This document shows, piece by piece, positions 16,828-25,244 of a stretch of DNA of 40,681 nt. Every line of letters begins with the position of its first letter. The first letter of the stretch is position 1. This DNA is from Bacilli bacterium (lineage in GTDB: Bacteria > Bacillota_I > Bacilli_A > RFN20 > CAG-826). The stretch covers positions 1 to 40,681 of the forward strand of contig JAQVAY010000003.1 of NCBI GenBank assembly GCA_028690575.1. The letters run 5' to 3'. Made by a program: the position numbers and the translations under genes. Under the pieces are notes generated by a model. The model did not search any database. It had not been told where the DNA came from and was given only the letters and a program-made list of their open reading frames with translations.

Positions 16828-18165
16828 TTAGATTTTGCCTTTATAGTCGCCAAGTCTCTTGCTGCGAGTTGGGTGACGCAATTTGCGGATTGCTTTCGCT
16901 TCAATTTGACGAATTCTTTCGCGAGTGACACCGAACTCACGTCCCACTTCTTCAAGTGTTCTGGGGCGGTTATCATCTAATCCGTAACGAAGGCGAATGA
17001 CTCTTTCTTCACGATCCGAGAGATCTTTTAAAATGGAATAGAGTTCTTCTTTTAAGAGTTGTCGAGTGGTAAATTCAGTGGGAGATTCTGACTCTTTATC
17101 TTCGATAAAGTCTCCAAGATGAGAATCATCTTCTTCACCGATTGGTGTTTCTAATGAAACTGGTTCCATCGCAATACGTTGAATCTCACGAATACGTTTT
17201 GGAGACAAATCGCCATTTAAGGCTTCACTGATTTCTTCAGCGGTTGGTTCTCTACCTAATTCCTGAATCAGAGTTCTTTGCACTCTGGTCATTTTATTAA
17301 TAGTTTCAACCATGTGAACAGGAATACGAATCGTGCGAGCCTGATCGGCGATGGCTCTTGTGATGGCTTGACGAATCCACCATGTGGCGTAAGTCGAGAA
17401 CTTATAGCCTTTGGTATAATCAAATTTATCGACAGCTTTCATTAGGCCGAGGTTTCCTTCTTGAATTAAATCAAGAAAAGCCATGCCTCGTCCGACATAA
17501 TGTTTAGCAATATTAACCACTAATCTAAGGTTGCGGTTGATTAATTCTTGTTTTGCATCTTCATCACCTTCATCGGCTCTTTTGGCAATAATTGGTTCTT
17601 CTTCGGGTTTTAATAAGGAAAATTTGCCAATTTCTTTAAGATACATTTTCACTGAGTCATTAACTCTAACTTCACTTCCAAGAGAGATGTTTAGATTTTC
17701 GACATCAATTTCTTCTTCTTCTTCTTCCTCTTCTTTAATCGCGGAATCACTAACGAAGAAATCATCATCTTCGATTGGTTCTTCTAAGTTAATTTTAGAA
17801 TCATCAATTTTGTCTAAATCTTCGTCTTCTTCGTCTTCTTCTTCCTCTAACTCACTCGTTACTTCAATTTCCTGCGAAGCGAAAAACTCCATTAAATCAG
17901 CGATGGCGTCATCGTCTAATTCATATGTTTGTAGGCGTTCATATATTTCACTTTGGCTGATAGTACCAGTGAGCTTTGCTTTTTTCAAGAGTTCGGTTTC
18001 GACTTCTTCTAACGATTTGAATTCAATACCTTGTTTCTTTGTCTCGTTCTTAACTTTTTTAGCTTTTGGTTCAGCTATTTCAGCTTCTTTTTTGGGTCTG
18101 CCGCGCTTCTTTTTTTCAATCTCTTCAACTGCTACTTCGACGGGTGCTTTTGGTTTTCTTCCCAT
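16828..18165 (-). CDS. rpoD: RNA polymerase primary sigma factor RpoD/SigA
   Basis: A 445-residue vegetative sigma factor. The basic N-terminus (KKKRGRPKK) precedes region 1.1 (about 50-100), then a long Glu/Asp-rich stretch (about 100-155) encoded by GAA/GAT repeats. Region 1.2 starts [11 protein letters not shown]; regions 2.1-2.4, 3 and 4.2 are canonical, with [13 protein letters not shown] at the C-terminus as in SigA. AAGGAGG lies 8 nt before the ATG. Order dnaG-rpoD is the classic macromolecular-synthesis arrangement. This copy is the more conventional of the two and is taken as the housekeeping factor. Confidence 0.95.
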   Translation of the reverse strand: MGRKPKAPVEVAVEEIEKKKRGRPKKEAEIAEPKAKKVKNETKKQGIEFKSLEEVETELLKKAKLTGTISQSEIYERLQTYELDDDAIADLMEFFASQEIEVTSELEEEEDEEDEDLDKIDDSKINLEEPIEDDDFFVSDSAIKEEEEEEEEIDVENLNISLGSEVRVNDSVKMYLKEIGKFSLLKPEEEPIIAKRADEGDEDAKQELINRNLRLVVNIAKHYVGRGMAFLDLIQEGNLGLMKAVDKFDYTKGYKFSTYATWWIRQAITRAIADQARTIRIPVHMVETINKMTRVQRTLIQELGREPTAEEISEALNGDLSPKRIREIQRIAMEPVSLETPIGEEDDSHLGDFIEDKESESPTEFTTRQLLKEELYSILKDLSDREERVIRLRYGLDDNRPRTLEEVGREFGVTRERIRQIEAKAIRKLRHPTRSKRLGDYKGKI

Positions 18166-18185
18166 AATGATCTCCTCCTTAGGAA

Positions 18186-19976
18186 TTATATTTTCTTTTT
18201 CGCTTTTCGACGATTGTATTCGGCTAGTATGCGAGCCTGTTCAAGTTGCGATTTACCTTCTAGGGATCGCTCGAGCATATCTTTTTCAAAGATTCGTTCT
18301 TTTTCGCCATTGATGGCTTCCAGCAAATTATTCAGTAATTGTTGATCGCATTTTTGGGGATGAGTCTTTTCTAAATAGAGGGTGGTCACTTCATTGACGA
18401 GCAAATCCTTATTTTCCAAATCACTCATTTCGATGGAAGCTAATAGGTCGACTGGCTCAAAGCCTTCGTGTTTTTGCATATAATCGACGAGGTAATTGGC
18501 GACTTGGCGATAGGTTTCATCATAAAATCCGGCCAATTTATCTTCATAGAAGGATATCGCTTCTTTGTTTTGCAACATTTGATAGAGGAATTCTCTCTCT
18601 GCCATTTCCAATCGGCGAAGGACCTTTCTTTCAGGATGGAATGATCGAATAATGTCTTCTGGTTTTTTTGTGGCCTGTTCATTGCGGACTTGCTTCAATA
18701 AAGAACGTAGGCTGTCGATATCGTAACCAGTGACACTGGACAATTGATGGAGATAGTTATCTAAATCTAATTGATCTCTTATACCGAGCAAGATAGGAAC
18801 AAACTCACTGATTAGCTGTCTTTTTTGTTCAGCAGTTTTCAAAGGGTTGCTTCGTTTAAAATACTTAAGAGCAAAATCTACACGATTGAGCAATTTTTGA
18901 ATATAAAAGCGCAGAGCATCTGGGCCTTTGCTTTTGAGTATTTCATCAGGATCTTCGGTGTCGCCTTGATTATCAACGATCATGCAAGGTATTTGAGCTT
19001 CTTGGAGCATCTTGCTCGCCTTCATCATGGCGGTTTGCCCAGGTAAATCACCATCAAGGCAAAGTCGAACTTCAACATTTAACATGCGAAGCATGGCAAT
19101 ATGTTCACTCGATAAAGCAGTGCCCATTAAAGCAACAGCATTATCGATTCCAATTTTAGAAAGAGCGAAAACATCCATGAAACCTTCGCAAACATAAATG
19201 CAGTTGGCGATACGAGCCTTTTCTTTGGCAATGTGATAGTTATAAAGAATGCTACTTTTATGAAATAAAAGAGTTTCCGGTGAATTAATATATTTGGTTT
19301 CAGGTCCGTCTCCGATTCTACGGGCGCTGTAGCCGACCACACGGCCTTCTGAATCACAGATAGGAAAGATGGCTCTTCCTTGGTTTTTATCGGTATAGTT
19401 ACCATTAACTAAAGTGGCGATACCAACATCCTCAAGAGTTTTAACGGAATGCCCTTTGGCCATCAAAAATTGACATGTGGCTTGACCGTCTTTCAAGGAG
19501 TATCCAAGGAGGAATTTCTCTTGAATAGCGTGATCTAAATTGCGGGTTTTGAAATATTCAAGTCCTTCTTTTCCTTCCGAGGTGTTCAAAGCATATTGAT
19601 AATAAAGAGTTAAGTCTTTAAGACATTTTAGAAGCGGCATTTTTTCAGGATCTTCTGGCTTGACAAAGGTCTGTTTTTTATCGAGACGTTCATCGTGATA
19701 CCCAGAAATATCCGCCACTTTTTTCATGGCTTCAATAAAAGGAATATGAAGATACTTTTGCACAAACGAAATAGCAGAGCCACCCGTTCCACAAACGAAA
19801 CATTTAAACATCTTCCTTTCTGGACTAATACTCATCGAGGGATTTGTATCATCGTGAAAAGGACATTTGGAGACATAATTCTTACCCTTTTTAATTACAG
19901 GGATAAAAGACGATACCACTTGAACTATATCGGCGTGATCTAATACATCATTAATTAAACTTTCTTCAAATGCCAT
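18186..19976 (-). CDS. dnaG: DNA primase
   Basis: A 596-residue DnaG that makes RNA primers for replication. Zinc-binding domain ligands are C38, H41, C59 and C62 (CPFH...CFVC). The TOPRIM core has the catalytic Glu in [11 protein letters not shown] and the Asp pair in LDGDLPG. The C-terminal helicase-interacting domain (about 450-596) is present. AAGG lies 5-6 nt upstream of the ATG. It follows glyS by 11 nt and is followed by rpoD after 20 nt, so the three are likely cotranscribed. Confidence 0.95.
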   Translation of the reverse strand: MAFEESLINDVLDHADIVQVVSSFIPVIKKGKNYVSKCPFHDDTNPSMSISPERKMFKCFVCGTGGSAISFVQKYLHIPFIEAMKKVADISGYHDERLDKKQTFVKPEDPEKMPLLKCLKDLTLYYQYALNTSEGKEGLEYFKTRNLDHAIQEKFLLGYSLKDGQATCQFLMAKGHSVKTLEDVGIATLVNGNYTDKNQGRAIFPICDSEGRVVGYSARRIGDGPETKYINSPETLLFHKSSILYNYHIAKEKARIANCIYVCEGFMDVFALSKIGIDNAVALMGTALSSEHIAMLRMLNVEVRLCLDGDLPGQTAMMKASKMLQEAQIPCMIVDNQGDTEDPDEILKSKGPDALRFYIQKLLNRVDFALKYFKRSNPLKTAEQKRQLISEFVPILLGIRDQLDLDNYLHQLSSVTGYDIDSLRSLLKQVRNEQATKKPEDIIRSFHPERKVLRRLEMAEREFLYQMLQNKEAISFYEDKLAGFYDETYRQVANYLVDYMQKHEGFEPVDLLASIEMSDLENKDLLVNEVTTLYLEKTHPQKCDQQLLNNLLEAINGEKERIFEKDMLERSLEGKSQLEQARILAEYNRRKAKKKI

Positions 19977-19987
19977 GTCTACCTTAA

Positions 19988-21361
19988 TTAATAGAAAACC
20001 TTAACCGAGAGATATTTCTCCAAGTCTGTAATCTGCAAACGAATCTGTTGCATTGTGTCGCGGTCACGGATAGTGACAGAGCTGTCTTCAAGCGTGTTGA
20101 AATCAACAGTCACACAATAGGGCGTTCCAATTGCGTCTTGTCGGCGATATCTTTTACCGATACTTCCAGTATCGTCATAGACAGTAGTCATATATGTAGA
20201 TAAAATCTTTTGAACTTCTTGAGCTTTCTCTTCAAGCTTTTTGCTTAATGGCAAGACAGCTACTTTGTACGGGGCAAGAGAAGGCACTAAATGCATGACA
20301 ATGCGGGAATCATTTTCTCCAATAGCCTCCTCATCGTACGCATTGCATAAAGTCATTAAAATTAAGCGATCTAGGCCAACAGATGGCTCAATGCAGAATG
20401 GTACATATTTTTCATTGGTTTCTGGATCGAAATAGTCGAGCGGTTCACCACTATATGTGGCATGACGTTTCAGATCGTAATCTGTGCGGTCGGCAATACC
20501 CCAAACTTCACCCCATCCAAATGGGAAACGATATTCGATATCGGTGGTAGCTTTAGAATAGAAAGCGAGTTCAGCGGGTTCGTGATCGCGAAAACGTAAA
20601 TCTTCTTTCTTTATTCCTAAATCAGCAACAAAATCTAAGCAGCGTTTTTTCCAGAAATCAAACCATTTTAAGTCTTCCCCTGGCTTGCAGAAGAATTCCA
20701 TTTCCATTTGAGTGAATTCTCTCATTCTAAAAGTCATTTGTCCTGGAGTAATTTCATTTCTAAAGGCCTTTCCAACATTGCATATACCAATAGGCAATTT
20801 TCTGCGAGTAGTTCTTAGGATGTTTTTGAAATTAACAAAGACACCTTGAGCGGTTTCAGGACGCAAATAAACAACTGACTTACTGTCTTCGGTTACACCG
20901 ATGTGAGTTTTAAACATCATATTAAACTTGCGAATATCGGTAAAATTAGTTCCGCCGCAGTTTGGACATTTAACGTCGTTGTTGCGAATAAAATCCATGA
21001 GTTGTTCGTCGTTTAGTCCCGCGATATCAGCATCAGGAAATTGTTTTTCAATTAATTGATCAGCGCGAAATCTCATCTTGCAGTCTTTGCAGTCGAGCAA
21101 AGGGTCGTTAAAAGTTGAAACATGTCCAGTTGCTTCCCAAACTTTTGGATTCATTAAAATCGCGGCATCAATTCCAACGTTGGTAGGTGATTCCTGGATA
21201 AATTTCTTCCACCACATTTTCTCAATATTTCTTTTTACTTCAGAACCTAGTGGACCATAATCCCATGTATTGGATAAACCACCATATATTTCAGAACCTT
21301 GGTATAAGAAACCAGAGGTAATAAAATGGTTTGTGACTTTGTCAAAATCGAATTTGCTCAT
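19988..21361 (-). CDS. glyS: Glycyl-tRNA synthetase (dimeric class II type)
   Basis: A 457-residue alpha2-type class II synthetase (GlyQS). It begins with the typical FITSGFLYQGSEIYGGL segment, has motif 2 around FRNEITPGQMTFRMREFTQ, motif 3 near EPSVGLDRL, and a C-terminal anticodon-binding domain (about 355-457). Two CxxC pairs (CKDC, CPNC) form the zinc site of the insertion. AGGAGG precedes the ATG. The leader between promoter and start is only about 28 nt, so there is no T-box, unlike many Bacillota glyS genes. Confidence 0.95.
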   Translation of the reverse strand: MSKFDFDKVTNHFITSGFLYQGSEIYGGLSNTWDYGPLGSEVKRNIEKMWWKKFIQESPTNVGIDAAILMNPKVWEATGHVSTFNDPLLDCKDCKMRFRADQLIEKQFPDADIAGLNDEQLMDFIRNNDVKCPNCGGTNFTDIRKFNMMFKTHIGVTEDSKSVVYLRPETAQGVFVNFKNILRTTRRKLPIGICNVGKAFRNEITPGQMTFRMREFTQMEMEFFCKPGEDLKWFDFWKKRCLDFVADLGIKKEDLRFRDHEPAELAFYSKATTDIEYRFPFGWGEVWGIADRTDYDLKRHATYSGEPLDYFDPETNEKYVPFCIEPSVGLDRLILMTLCNAYDEEAIGENDSRIVMHLVPSLAPYKVAVLPLSKKLEEKAQEVQKILSTYMTTVYDDTGSIGKRYRRQDAIGTPYCVTVDFNTLEDSSVTIRDRDTMQQIRLQITDLEKYLSVKVFY

Positions 21362-21395
21362 AATATAACTCCTCCTAGAGAGTGCGTGCTTGTAT

Positions 21396-21425
21396 AGTAT
21401 AGGTACACGCGTGAGGAATTGTCAA
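21396..21425 (-). promoter_or_regulatory. Strong sigma-A promoter for glyS-dnaG-rpoD
   Basis: Minus strand TTGACA (21420-21425), 18-nt spacer, TATACT (21396-21401). The spacer contains the 8-bp palindrome CACGCGTG (21406-21413). The transcript would start near 21389. Confidence 0.8.
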
Positions 21426-21456
21426 CCTATTATAAGTGTATTATTTATTATCTTTT

Positions 21457-22167
21457 TTATTTATTTAGTAATGCCGCTGTCTTTAAAACAAAACCATAAG
21501 AATCGCTAATAAAGGTTATGAATTTATTAAAGATAAACAAAGCATTTTCTTTCGTACAGTGAGGTGAATCAACTTTGCTATTGTCAGCATTGAAAATTGT
21601 TCTCAAAAGAAGCATTTGTTCTTTAGATAAGTCTCTTTCGGTGTCCTTATTAAGGCAAGATGAACAGACGAAACCTCCATCGCTAAAAGAGAAAGTTCTA
21701 ATATCCTTTTTATTGCCACAAAAAACGCACTTATTAACTTCAAATTCATAGCCTGAAATTTTTAAAATTTTAGCCAAAAATATTAACATGGGCATCCATG
21801 GATCGCTTTTGGTTCTCAACGTCTCAATTGTGTTTACTAAATCGCCATAAATTAATGTCTTTTCTTCGTCCTGCAATAGATTTTTTGTGACTTCATTGAT
21901 CACCATTAAAGACCCGAGATAATAATAGTCGTTTGTCAACTTGATTGGGGAAGAAATGACTGTGCTTGATTTCAAAACAGGATATTTGAAATTCCCTTCT
22001 TGGAGTTCAATATCAGCAATGACTAGATTGGTATTTAAAGCAGAATTTTTGCTATTTGGCCCCAATAGGCCTCTAACTAAAAAAGTAATGGTCCCATCAC
22101 TACTTATTGCATTTACAATACCATCTTTTTCTTTATATGGAGTAATAGAAATAATCACGACACGCAT
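21457..22167 (-). CDS. recO: DNA repair protein RecO
   Basis: A 236-residue recombination mediator that loads RecA with RecF/RecR. The N-terminal OB fold starts RVVIISITPYKEKDGIV; the C-terminal helical domain holds a zinc finger with CVFC and CSSC. The frame extends to 22224 within era, but the ATG at 22167, 2 nt after the era stop and preceded by GGAGA, gives the standard N-terminus. The era-recO order is conserved. Confidence 0.92.
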   Translation of the reverse strand: MRVVIISITPYKEKDGIVNAISSDGTITFLVRGLLGPNSKNSALNTNLVIADIELQEGNFKYPVLKSSTVISSPIKLTNDYYYLGSLMVINEVTKNLLQDEEKTLIYGDLVNTIETLRTKSDPWMPMLIFLAKILKISGYEFEVNKCVFCGNKKDIRTFSFSDGGFVCSSCLNKDTERDLSKEQMLLLRTIFNADNSKVDSPHCTKENALFIFNKFITFISDSYGFVLKTAALLNK

Positions 22168-22169
22168 GA

Positions 22170-23054
22170 TTATTTCTCCAATTTGTAACCGAAAGTCTCG
22201 AGGGCTTTTTCTTCGTTCCGCCAATCCTTTTGGACTTTAACAAAGAGTTCGAGATAAACGTGCTTTTTCAAAAGCGCTTCAATATCGTTGCGGGCTCTTG
22301 TACCGATAAGCTTTATACGTTTGCCATTCGCTCCAATAACAATGCCTTTTTGGCTTTCTTTTTCGACAATGATACTGGCTTTAATCGGCATTGGGTTCTT
22401 CTCCCATTCAATATTTTCCATGTAGATGGCAATTGAATGAGGAACTTCTTCTTTAAGATTCTTTAAAACCTTTTCACGAATAATTTCTTTTATTTGGAAA
22501 ACTTCATCCTTATCAGTTTTAACATCAGTGGGATAAAATGGCTGGCCTTCAGGCAATAGAGAAATTACTTTTTTTAAAAGGTCATCCAAATTGAATTTTT
22601 CCGTTGCCACAGTTTCAATAATGCTAGCATTAGGAAAATAAGAAAGATATTTTTCTTTGAGCTTGTCGACATGGACTAAACGAGCTTGATCAATCTTGTT
22701 AAAAACGATAATTAATGGTGAATTTTGAATATCTAAGTGTTCTAGTAAATATTCATCGCCTGGACCGAATATAAGAGAAGCATCGACAATTAGCATATTA
22801 ACATCAACGTCATGAGCCGTGCTATATGCCATGTTGTTCATGCGCTTTCCTAAAATTTGATGTGGCTTATGAATACCAGGAGTATCAACAAAAACAATCT
22901 GCGCTTCTTGAGAATTATAGATTCCGCGAATATTATTCCTTGTTGTCTGAGATTTATCAGTAACAATCGAAATTTTTTGATTTAATAGACCATTTATAAT
23001 GGTTGACTTCCCGACATTTGGACGGCCGAGAATCGACACAAAACCTACCTTCAT
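22170..23054 (-). CDS. era: GTPase Era
   Basis: A 294-residue ribosome-assembly GTPase acting on 16S rRNA 3' end maturation. G1 GRPNVGKS (10-17), G3 DTPGIHKP and G4 NKID are intact; the C-terminal KH domain carries IVIGANGKRIKLIG. Its ATG overlaps the cdd stop by one base. Part of the ybeY-cdd-era-recO cluster, in which ybeY and era both act on 16S rRNA processing. Confidence 0.96.
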   Translation of the reverse strand: MKVGFVSILGRPNVGKSTIINGLLNQKISIVTDKSQTTRNNIRGIYNSQEAQIVFVDTPGIHKPHQILGKRMNNMAYSTAHDVDVNMLIVDASLIFGPGDEYLLEHLDIQNSPLIIVFNKIDQARLVHVDKLKEKYLSYFPNASIIETVATEKFNLDDLLKKVISLLPEGQPFYPTDVKTDKDEVFQIKEIIREKVLKNLKEEVPHSIAIYMENIEWEKNPMPIKASIIVEKESQKGIVIGANGKRIKLIGTRARNDIEALLKKHVYLELFVKVQKDWRNEEKALETFGYKLEK

Positions 23055-23455
23055 TATTTGAGATCTTCTGGAGAGAAAGCAAATGGTAGCAATTCAATGA
23101 CATTAGTTTCTCTAACCATGCCTTTCATATTAGTCATATATATAGGAGCGTTGCTCGGATATAATTCGCTAATTACTTGGCGGCAAGCACCACAAGGTGA
23201 GATTGGCTCGTCGGTATCGCCGCTTAAAGCAAAAGCGACAAAATCTTCTTTTTTGTAACCATGCATATAGGCATTGTAAAGGGCATTTCTTTCCGCACAC
23301 ATGCAAAGGGGATAGGAAGAATTCTCGATATTTGCTCCGAGGAAAACACTTCCGTCTTTGCATTCAAGAGCTGCTCCGACTGCAAATTTTGAATATGGTG
23401 TGTAGGATAGCTTTCTCGCTTCCTTCGCTCTTTCAATTAATTTCTCTTTTTCCAT
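23054..23455 (-). CDS. cdd: Cytidine deaminase
   Basis: A 133-residue homotetrameric-type deaminase converting (deoxy)cytidine to uridine. Zinc ligands and catalytic Glu are in CAERNA, with the other two Cys in PCGACRQ. The N-terminal YSKFAVGAALEC is typical. AAGGAG overlaps the ybeY stop, somewhat far (12-13 nt) from the ATG. dgkA, which lies between ybeY and cdd in Bacillus, is absent. Confidence 0.95.
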   Translation of the reverse strand: MEKEKLIERAKEARKLSYTPYSKFAVGAALECKDGSVFLGANIENSSYPLCMCAERNALYNAYMHGYKKEDFVAFALSGDTDEPISPCGACRQVISELYPSNAPIYMTNMKGMVRETNVIELLPFAFSPEDLK

Positions 23456-23464
23456 TGTATTTTT

Positions 23465-23917
23465 TTACTCCTTATTAAGTATTTCATCTTGCAAAGCAAA
23501 CATTACTTTTTCATCTTCTTCAGTCATGTGATCAAAACCGAGTAAATGAAGTAAACCATGAACAAATAAAAACTGTAGTTCTCGTTTTAAAGGATGGCCG
23601 TACTCATCAGCTTGCTGGCGAGCTTTTTCTATTGAAATGTAGATATCACCTAAACAAACGGGACTTTTATTGTCTTTCAGCAATTCTAATGGGTTCGCTT
23701 CTCCGTCGAGGAAAGCAAAAGAAATCACATCGGTTGGGCGATCAATATGACGGTAATCTCTATTCATTTGATGAATAAATTCATTATCGACAAAACTAAC
23801 GCTCACAATGACATCATCGCCGACATTGAGATGATGAAGAGTTTTTTCTAATAACCTCTTGTATTCCTCTTCAAATGAAGAGAGTTCAGAAAATGTTGTT
23901 TGAAAATCTAGTTCCAT
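23465..23917 (-). CDS. ybeY: Endoribonuclease YbeY (rRNA maturation factor)
   Basis: A 150-residue metalloprotein with the H-x3-H-x5-H zinc motif HGLLHLLGFDH near the C-terminus and the upstream RxxDRPTDVISF signature. Acts in 16S rRNA maturation and ribosome quality control. The ATG has no Shine-Dalgarno sequence; an extended -10 box 13 nt upstream predicts a leader of about 7 nt. First gene of the cluster with cdd, era and recO. Confidence 0.94.
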   Translation of the reverse strand: MELDFQTTFSELSSFEEEYKRLLEKTLHHLNVGDDVIVSVSFVDNEFIHQMNRDYRHIDRPTDVISFAFLDGEANPLELLKDNKSPVCLGDIYISIEKARQQADEYGHPLKRELQFLFVHGLLHLLGFDHMTEEDEKVMFALQDEILNKE

Positions 23918-23930
23918 TTTTAGGGACTAT

Positions 23931-23939
23931 ATGATAGCA
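23931..23939 (-). promoter_or_regulatory. Extended -10 promoter of ybeY with ~7-nt leader
   Basis: TGCTATCAT on the minus strand; the hexamer ends 13 nt before the ybeY ATG. Same spacing as the lepA element. No strong -35. Confidence 0.5.
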
Positions 23940-23956
23940 CGAGCCATAAAAAGTTG

Positions 23957-25159
23957 CTAGATTATTTCATCATTTTGATGAAGGACATTAGAAATTGCGA
24001 CTTTTGCCTGTAAATACTTTCTTCTCTCTTCCGAAAAAGAGAAAAGCGTACTTAAGTTAGAGTATAAAGCAAACTCCACAGACAAATAGAAAACAATGAA
24101 AGGAATTGAGAACTGCTGATTTGCAATCATTAAGCCACAAGTGGAAATAAGCATGATTAGGATGAATGAATACTTTTTCAATAAGACCATTTTCCCATAC
24201 TGATATGTTTTTTCGTGAAGAGTTAATTCACTTTGACGAAAATTATCGATATCTTTAGATTTCAATAAAGCTTTTTCATCTCTCGCAATACCTTCCTCTT
24301 TCTTTCTAAGAAAGGATTTGAGATAGAATGCATCGAGAAATGCAATCAATAAAGGAGCGATGATGAGCAAAATATTCCGCGGATCATTGATTAGAATAAT
24401 GAATATGAGAAATGCACAAATTAGAAAAACGTAGAGGAAATTTAGAGGAGTTGCCATAACCATTTGCTTAAATTTTTCGAATCTTTGATGAAATAGGTTG
24501 TATTCCTTGGGCTTAATTGAAAGTATTTCCAAAATATCATTGTCCATACGATGCATTATTTTAAATAAACTATTACGCAAGAGGATTTCAAAAAAACCAA
24601 AAGCAACAAGCAACAAAAGAGGGATAAAAAGGGAGATATCTTTGTCAAAGAAATACACTGATAACACTCCTGATATACCCGTCATAACTTGGCAAGTAAA
24701 AGGCATAACATATTCCCTCTTCTTAATAATGCTTTGATGCACAAATGGGCACGGAGTTTCGGCGTAATTTTTGATTAATAATCCCGTCTTGTCCCACATA
24801 ATTGAGAATTTTTTGAAACTAAGCGAGTATGTCCCTTTGGCCGGATCCGATATTTGAACTCTGTTCCATTTTATTCCAGTTATAATTACCGCGTGTTTGC
24901 TTTCGCTTTCTTGCTTTAGGCTTACTATCAGGGGGAAGATTTTGTTGTTTTTAATCTCTTCTTCGTCTTCTACTCTAAAACCAACCACCTCGACATTATA
25001 CTTCAGGGCAATTTCACTCATTTGCTGGTAAGAAATGGTTTGGTTTTTCTCGTGGAAAGGTAGAAATAAATAATTCTTATCTTTATGAATGTGAGCTAAC
25101 ATCATCTTTAAACATGCGTATCCACAATCGAATTCTCCGATTTGGGGTATAAAAAACAT
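23957..25159 (-). CDS. C39-type cysteine peptidase fused to transporter-like membrane domain, no ATPase
   Basis: A 400-residue protein. Residues 1-130 are a peptidase C39 domain with oxyanion Gln Q6, catalytic C12 (FDCGYACLKM), H89 (KHAVIITGI) and D105 (ISDPAKGTYSL), all intact. About residues 150-385 contain some five or six hydrophobic helices arranged like the membrane half of a bacteriocin ABC exporter. The nucleotide-binding domain that should follow (Walker A, ABC signature) is absent: the protein ends soon after the last helix. In double-glycine exporters C39 removes leader peptides during export. Here it might be a membrane-anchored maturation protease, or a relic. It sits between dnaJ and ybeY; no precursor peptide or ABC gene is nearby. 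Confidence 0.8.
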   Translation of the reverse strand: MFFIPQIGEFDCGYACLKMMLAHIHKDKNYLFLPFHEKNQTISYQQMSEIALKYNVEVVGFRVEDEEEIKNNKIFPLIVSLKQESESKHAVIITGIKWNRVQISDPAKGTYSLSFKKFSIMWDKTGLLIKNYAETPCPFVHQSIIKKREYVMPFTCQVMTGISGVLSVYFFDKDISLFIPLLLLVAFGFFEILLRNSLFKIMHRMDNDILEILSIKPKEYNLFHQRFEKFKQMVMATPLNFLYVFLICAFLIFIILINDPRNILLIIAPLLIAFLDAFYLKSFLRKKEEGIARDEKALLKSKDIDNFRQSELTLHEKTYQYGKMVLLKKYSFILIMLISTCGLMIANQQFSIPFIVFYLSVEFALYSNLSTLFSFSEERRKYLQAKVAISNVLHQNDEII

Positions 25160-25188
25160 AAAAAACCTCCTAATAGATAAGAGGAGGT
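25160..25188 (-). promoter_or_regulatory. Hairpin that pairs the C39-gene Shine-Dalgarno sequence, with U-run
   Basis: On the minus strand, ACCTCCT, a 10-nt loop and AGGAGGT form a perfect 7-bp stem followed by six T residues and the ATG. The 3' arm is the ribosome-binding site. It could block translation or act as an attenuator. Confidence 0.6.
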
Positions 25189-25222
25189 AAAGCCATAAAA
25201 ATCCTAAAAATAAATGACGATT

Positions 25223-25244
25223 AAAAAAAGACTCAAAGAGTCTT
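25223..25244 (-). terminator. Terminator of the hrcA-grpE-dnaK-dnaJ operon
   Basis: A 7-bp perfect stem (AAGACTC / GAGTCTT) with a 3-nt loop followed by TTTTTTT on the minus strand, starting at the dnaJ stop codon. Confidence 0.85.

Noticed and set aside
16818-16976. N-terminal extension of the second sigma factor inside rpoD
   Set aside because: It reads rpoD region 4 codons in another frame, resembles no sigma N-terminus, and a better start with a ribosome site lies at 16817.
17700-17860. Tandem repeat array or CRISPR
   Set aside because: The repeats are in-frame Glu/Asp codons of rpoD, without repeat-spacer structure.
17531-18313. Long plus-strand frame opposite rpoD and dnaG (260 codons, Ser-rich)
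   Set aside because: It is the complement of the acidic GAA/GAT repeats of rpoD; poly-Ser content, no ribosome site and no family resemblance.
21362-21456. T-box leader for glyS
   Set aside because: The promoter lies only about 35 nt before the ATG, leaving no room for a T-box structure.
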